This document shows, piece after piece, positions 34,239 to 36,465 of a DNA stretch of 36,465 bases. A model generated the notes under the pieces. That model was given only the letters and a program-made list of their open reading frames with translations. It was not told where the DNA came from and searched no databases. A program made the translations under genes and the position numbers. Position 1 is the stretch's first letter. Every line of letters starts with the position of its first letter. This DNA is from Kiritimatiellales bacterium (GTDB lineage Bacteria > Verrucomicrobiota > Kiritimatiellia > Kiritimatiellales > Pontiellaceae), in NCBI GenBank assembly GCA_003230915.1, contig QIHI01000068.1:1-36465 (forward strand), written 5' to 3'.

Positions 34239-34826
34239 CTATTTTTGAAAATTTCTCAGGCTCGCGCCAAAGCGTACATAGGCCGCATAATTTTCGTCGT
34301 TAACATCGCGCCCTCCCGACTTTGTCGGCTCAGATACGCGATAGGCAATACGCACGGTGTTCGTGCCAGACCGTTGGAAAATAGGCGGCATATACCCTTC
34401 TTCGTCAAGATATCCTGTTAATCCGCTCGCAATTATAGACTCGTTGGTTGAACCGTTGCGCAACAGCACCATTCTCCCGTTACGCTGGATGCCTTCACTG
34501 TTGATATAGGCAAGCGTGTTGGTGGAGCCATCGGGATGCAACAGGGTCAACGCGCAATACTTCCGCCCGCTCACGTCCCCCTGCCCATCGTTTAGGTCGA
34601 TTCTGATAATGGCGACTGCATTGCGAATGTATTGGGCTATTTTTTCAGACGAAATCAACGCCACCTGCTGCGACCACCCGCTCTTCGAAGCAATTACGGC
34701 CTGTCTTCCACCCCATATAAAGACATTCAGCACCGCAATCATAACCAACGAACTGATGGACATTGCGATGAGTAGCTCCATCAACGAAAAGCCAGCCCGC
34801 CCAAGGGTACTTGTTTTCTTTTTCAT
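34239..34826 (-). CDS. PilW-like prepilin (type IV minor pilin)
   Basis: The protein has 195 residues from ATG 34826, chosen because GAGGA lies 5 bases upstream; ATG 34838 would add four residues. A basic 12-residue leader (MKKKTSTLGRAG) is followed by the prepilin site G/FSLMEL with Glu5 and the usual hydrophobic helix. The mature part has beta-rich sequence typical of PilW/GspJ-type minor pilins (YCALTLLHPDGS, NTVRIAYRVSE). It would be processed by a prepilin peptidase, which is not encoded in this window. It lies 14 bases or more after the preceding prepilin gene and 28 bases or more before the PilX-like gene. Confidence 0.85.
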   Translation of the reverse strand: MKKKTSTLGRAGFSLMELLIAMSISSLVMIAVLNVFIWGGRQAVIASKSGWSQQVALISSEKIAQYIRNAVAIIRIDLNDGQGDVSGRKYCALTLLHPDGSTNTLAYINSEGIQRNGRMVLLRNGSTNESIIASGLTGYLDEEGYMPPIFQRSGTNTVRIAYRVSEPTKSGGRDVNDENYAAYVRFGASLRNFQK

Positions 34827-34852
34827 CTGCATCCTCATGGATTATAAAATCA

Positions 34853-35317
34853 CTAGTAGATCAATATAGAATACGTATTCGTAAGAATTGCTGATCTATG
34901 CTGAGAACGATACGTCACGTCGATATGTACCTCAGCATAATCAGCATCTCCCGCCGCACTGGCACTCCTGTCGGCGGTATACCAAGCCACCCGGGGTGTT
35001 TGCGTGACCACAGACTTAATTTGGCTCATAAAACTAGATTCTTCTAGCAAGGTATTGCTTGGTTTAGCAAGATTTTCTACCCCCGTTGCTACGATCATTT
35101 CTAACCGCTCCTCGGCGAAGGCTCGCGCCTCGGTAGCCAGCCGATTGTGATTGGCGGAACGGCGCACGTGTAACCCCATGGTGTAAAGCCCCGCGCTGAT
35201 CAACACTGCTATTGCCATCGCAATGGTAACCTCAACTAGGGTAAACCCTTTACGCCCCTTTTGGGAGCCGACATCATCATTCTTAGAGGTCACTCTCATC
35301 ATATTCTTTCTCTGCAT
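34853..35317 (-). CDS. PilV/GspI-like prepilin (type IV minor pilin)
   Basis: The protein has 154 residues from ATG 35317; ATG codons at 35302 and 35299 are in-frame alternatives, and none has a strong Shine-Dalgarno sequence. The leader ends in KGRKG and the prepilin motif is G/FTLVEVTIAMAIAVLI with Glu5. This is followed by the N-terminal helix and an AEERLEMI segment common in PilV/GspI proteins. It is the first gene of the minus-strand prepilin cluster, so its promoter lies in 35318-35702. A candidate sigma-54 element is at 35354-35370. Confidence 0.83.
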   Translation of the reverse strand: MQRKNMMRVTSKNDDVGSQKGRKGFTLVEVTIAMAIAVLISAGLYTMGLHVRRSANHNRLATEARAFAEERLEMIVATGVENLAKPSNTLLEESSFMSQIKSVVTQTPRVAWYTADRSASAAGDADYAEVHIDVTYRSQHRSAILTNTYSILIY

Positions 35318-35702
35318 GCCACCAAACTGTCTTTATTAATTCGCAATCATTTTAAGCTTTATCCATGCCACTCTCTGCACAAGTGGTCGCACGGTTCCTC
35401 ACCGACCTCATAAAACTCGGCTACCTCGCATTAGTCCAAGCTGATAAATCCCTTATTTTAAATACTTTTACGCCGTTTTAATCCGCAGCTTCTCCCTTAA
35501 CAATCGCCTTTCATAAAGCGATCTAAACTTGATTTAAACTCACTCCTAGGGATCTAATACAAAGAACACTTCTTATCACAAATGAGAACGTCGGATTGCC
35601 TTCACGACAGTCCTCGTTGAAAATCATAATTCTCTAGAGATTGGATTCGCCCTGTGTGACCATATCCTGTATCAATTCATCTTTTTAATTATGGAGTGGA
35701 AC
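35318..35702. other. Divergent intergenic region between the prepilin cluster and the PreP-type gene
   Basis: This 385-base AT-rich region has no confident gene. It holds the candidate sigma-54 site of the prepilin cluster near one end and the ribosome-binding site of the protease gene at the other. One short frame (35365-35481, plus, 38 residues, MPLSAQVVARFLTDL...) looks somewhat protein-like but has no ribosome-binding site and overlaps the promoter candidate. No clear terminator or repeat was seen. Confidence 0.5.
35354..35370 (-). promoter_or_regulatory. Weak candidate sigma-54 promoter for the prepilin cluster
   Basis: On the minus strand the sequence is TGGCAT, five bases (GGATA), AAGCTT. 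The -24 box matches five of six and the GG-N10-GC spacing is right, but the -12 box has AAGC instead of TTGC. The predicted start is near 35344, about 27 bases before ATG 35317. Confidence 0.4.
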
Positions 35703-36465
35703 ATGAACAGTTTTGAGTTAATTCGCAGCGAGGAAATCAAGGAACTCAACACTCAGGCAAAGATCTATCGCCATATCCCGACGGGTGCAGAGATTGTGTC
35801 GATGGAGAACGACGACGAGAACAAATGTTTCGGTATTGCGTTCCGCACACCACCATCCGACTCGACCGGCGTGGCACACATTCTTGAGCATACCGTACTG
35901 TGCGGCTCGCGTAAATATCCGGTGAAGGATCCGTTCGTTCAACTGCTCAAGGGGTCGTTGCAAACCTTTCTCAACGCCTTCACCTACCCCGACAAAACCT
36001 GTTATCCGGTCGCCAGCCAAAATCTGAAGGATTTTCACAACTTGGTAGATGTTTACCTCGATGCCGTCTTCCATCCGCGTATCACCAAAGATTTCTTCAT
36101 GCAGGAGGGTTGGCACTACGAGCTGGAATCGCCCGAGGCCGAGCTAACTTATAAAGGCGTGGTCTTCAACGAAATGAAAGGGGTCTATTCCTCCCCCGAC
36201 TCCCTGCTCATGGAAAGTTCGCAACAATCGCTTTTCCCCGACACCACCTATGGGCTCGACTCCGGCGGTAGCCCGGAAAAAATCCCAGACCTGACACACG
36301 AACAATTCAAAGCTTTCCACGACTCGTTCTACCACCCCTCCAACGCCCGCATCTTTTTCTACGGCGACGATCCTGTCGAAGAACGCTTTGCCCTACTGGA
36401 GGAATATCTTAAAGATTTTAGCAAGATCGACCCCGACTCGGGCATCAAAATCCAACAACCGCTGC
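35703..36465 (+). CDS. PreP-like M16C metalloprotease (presequence protease family), N-terminal part
   Basis: The frame is open from ATG 35703 to the window edge (254 residues seen of an expected ~970), so the gene is incomplete at its 3' end. The GGAG inside ATGGAGTGGAAC lies 6 bases before this ATG and favours it over the in-frame ATG at 35691. The zinc-binding inverted motif HILEH lies in GVAHILEHTVLCGS, and the distal acidic ligand region is GVVFNEMKGVYSSPDS, both typical of presequence proteases and insulinase-type M16C enzymes. NAFTYPDKTCYPVAS is also characteristic. These enzymes degrade short unstructured peptides inside a closed chamber. The gene is divergent from the prepilin cluster and probably not part of the pilus system. 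Confidence 0.93.
   Translation, partial: MNSFELIRSEEIKELNTQAKIYRHIPTGAEIVSMENDDENKCFGIAFRTPPSDSTGVAHILEHTVLCGSRKYPVKDPFVQLLKGSLQTFLNAFTYPDKTCYPVASQNLKDFHNLVDVYLDAVFHPRITKDFFMQEGWHYELESPEAELTYKGVVFNEMKGVYSSPDSLLMESSQQSLFPDTTYGLDSGGSPEKIPDLTHEQFKAFHDSFYHPSNARIFFYGDDPVEERFALLEEYLKDFSKIDPDSGIKIQQPL

Noticed and set aside
35365-35481. A 38-residue plus-strand frame starting MPLSAQVVARFLTDL
   Set aside because: It has no ribosome-binding site, is very short and overlaps the promoter candidate for the prepilin cluster; no family recognised.

Overview
The window reads as chromosomal DNA from a Gram-negative-type bacterium. An RND tripartite efflux pump, an outer-membrane lipoprotein, a secretin and an autotransporter remnant all imply an outer membrane. 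The mix of a pyrophosphate-type phosphofructokinase, a ~630-residue PurF variant of the Bacteroidota-like kind, a DprE1/DprE2 pair and a type IV pilus locus under a sigma-54 regulator fits the PVC superphylum. My best guess is Kiritimatiellota (Pontiella-like), but this is inference from gene content only. No rRNA, tRNA, CRISPR array, insertion sequence or prophage was seen.

Layout: 1-566 is the C-terminal end of a PhoPQ-activated pathogenicity-related hydrolase. 570-7092 (minus) is an efflux operon in the order TetR regulator, outer-membrane factor, membrane-fusion protein, RND pump. 7296-7808 is ruvC. 7899-9239 is a membrane-anchored ankyrin protein, divergent from a PPi-dependent phosphofructokinase (9400-10626). 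10690-12128 (minus) holds a class IV aminotransferase and a CYTH protein. 12250-13209 is a UDP-glucuronate decarboxylase-like epimerase. 13277-17331 (minus) is a likely purF - dprE1 - dprE2 operon. 17476-18485 is a decayed autotransporter gene.

From 18581 to about 35370 nearly everything belongs to a type IV pilus (or related type II secretion-like) machine. pilM-N-O-P-Q-like genes (23631 down to 18659, minus) end at a strong terminator hairpin. A GspB-like protein (23831-24364, plus) lies divergent to them. A stand-alone protein with a GspE/MshE N-terminal-type domain (24378-25208, minus) is divergent to pilB-pilC-pilS-pilR (25387-30862, plus). A minus-strand cluster (35317 down to 30881) encodes two prepilin-like proteins, a PilX-like protein with calcium-loop-like repeats, and two uncharacterised proteins. 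The PilR-like protein is a sigma-54 activator, and I find -24/-12-like elements upstream of four pilus transcription units, so the locus may be one co-regulated set. The PilS-like sensor has its phospho-acceptor histidine but no ATP-binding domain in any frame. No major pilin, PilT, prepilin peptidase or PilY1 is visible here.

The window ends in the first part of a PreP-type M16 metalloprotease (35703 to the edge). The points most worth following are the ATPase-less PilS, the repeat-bearing PilX-like protein, the stand-alone MshEN-type protein, the decaying autotransporter, and a DprE1 homologue with alanine where the mycobacterial enzyme has its drug-target cysteine.
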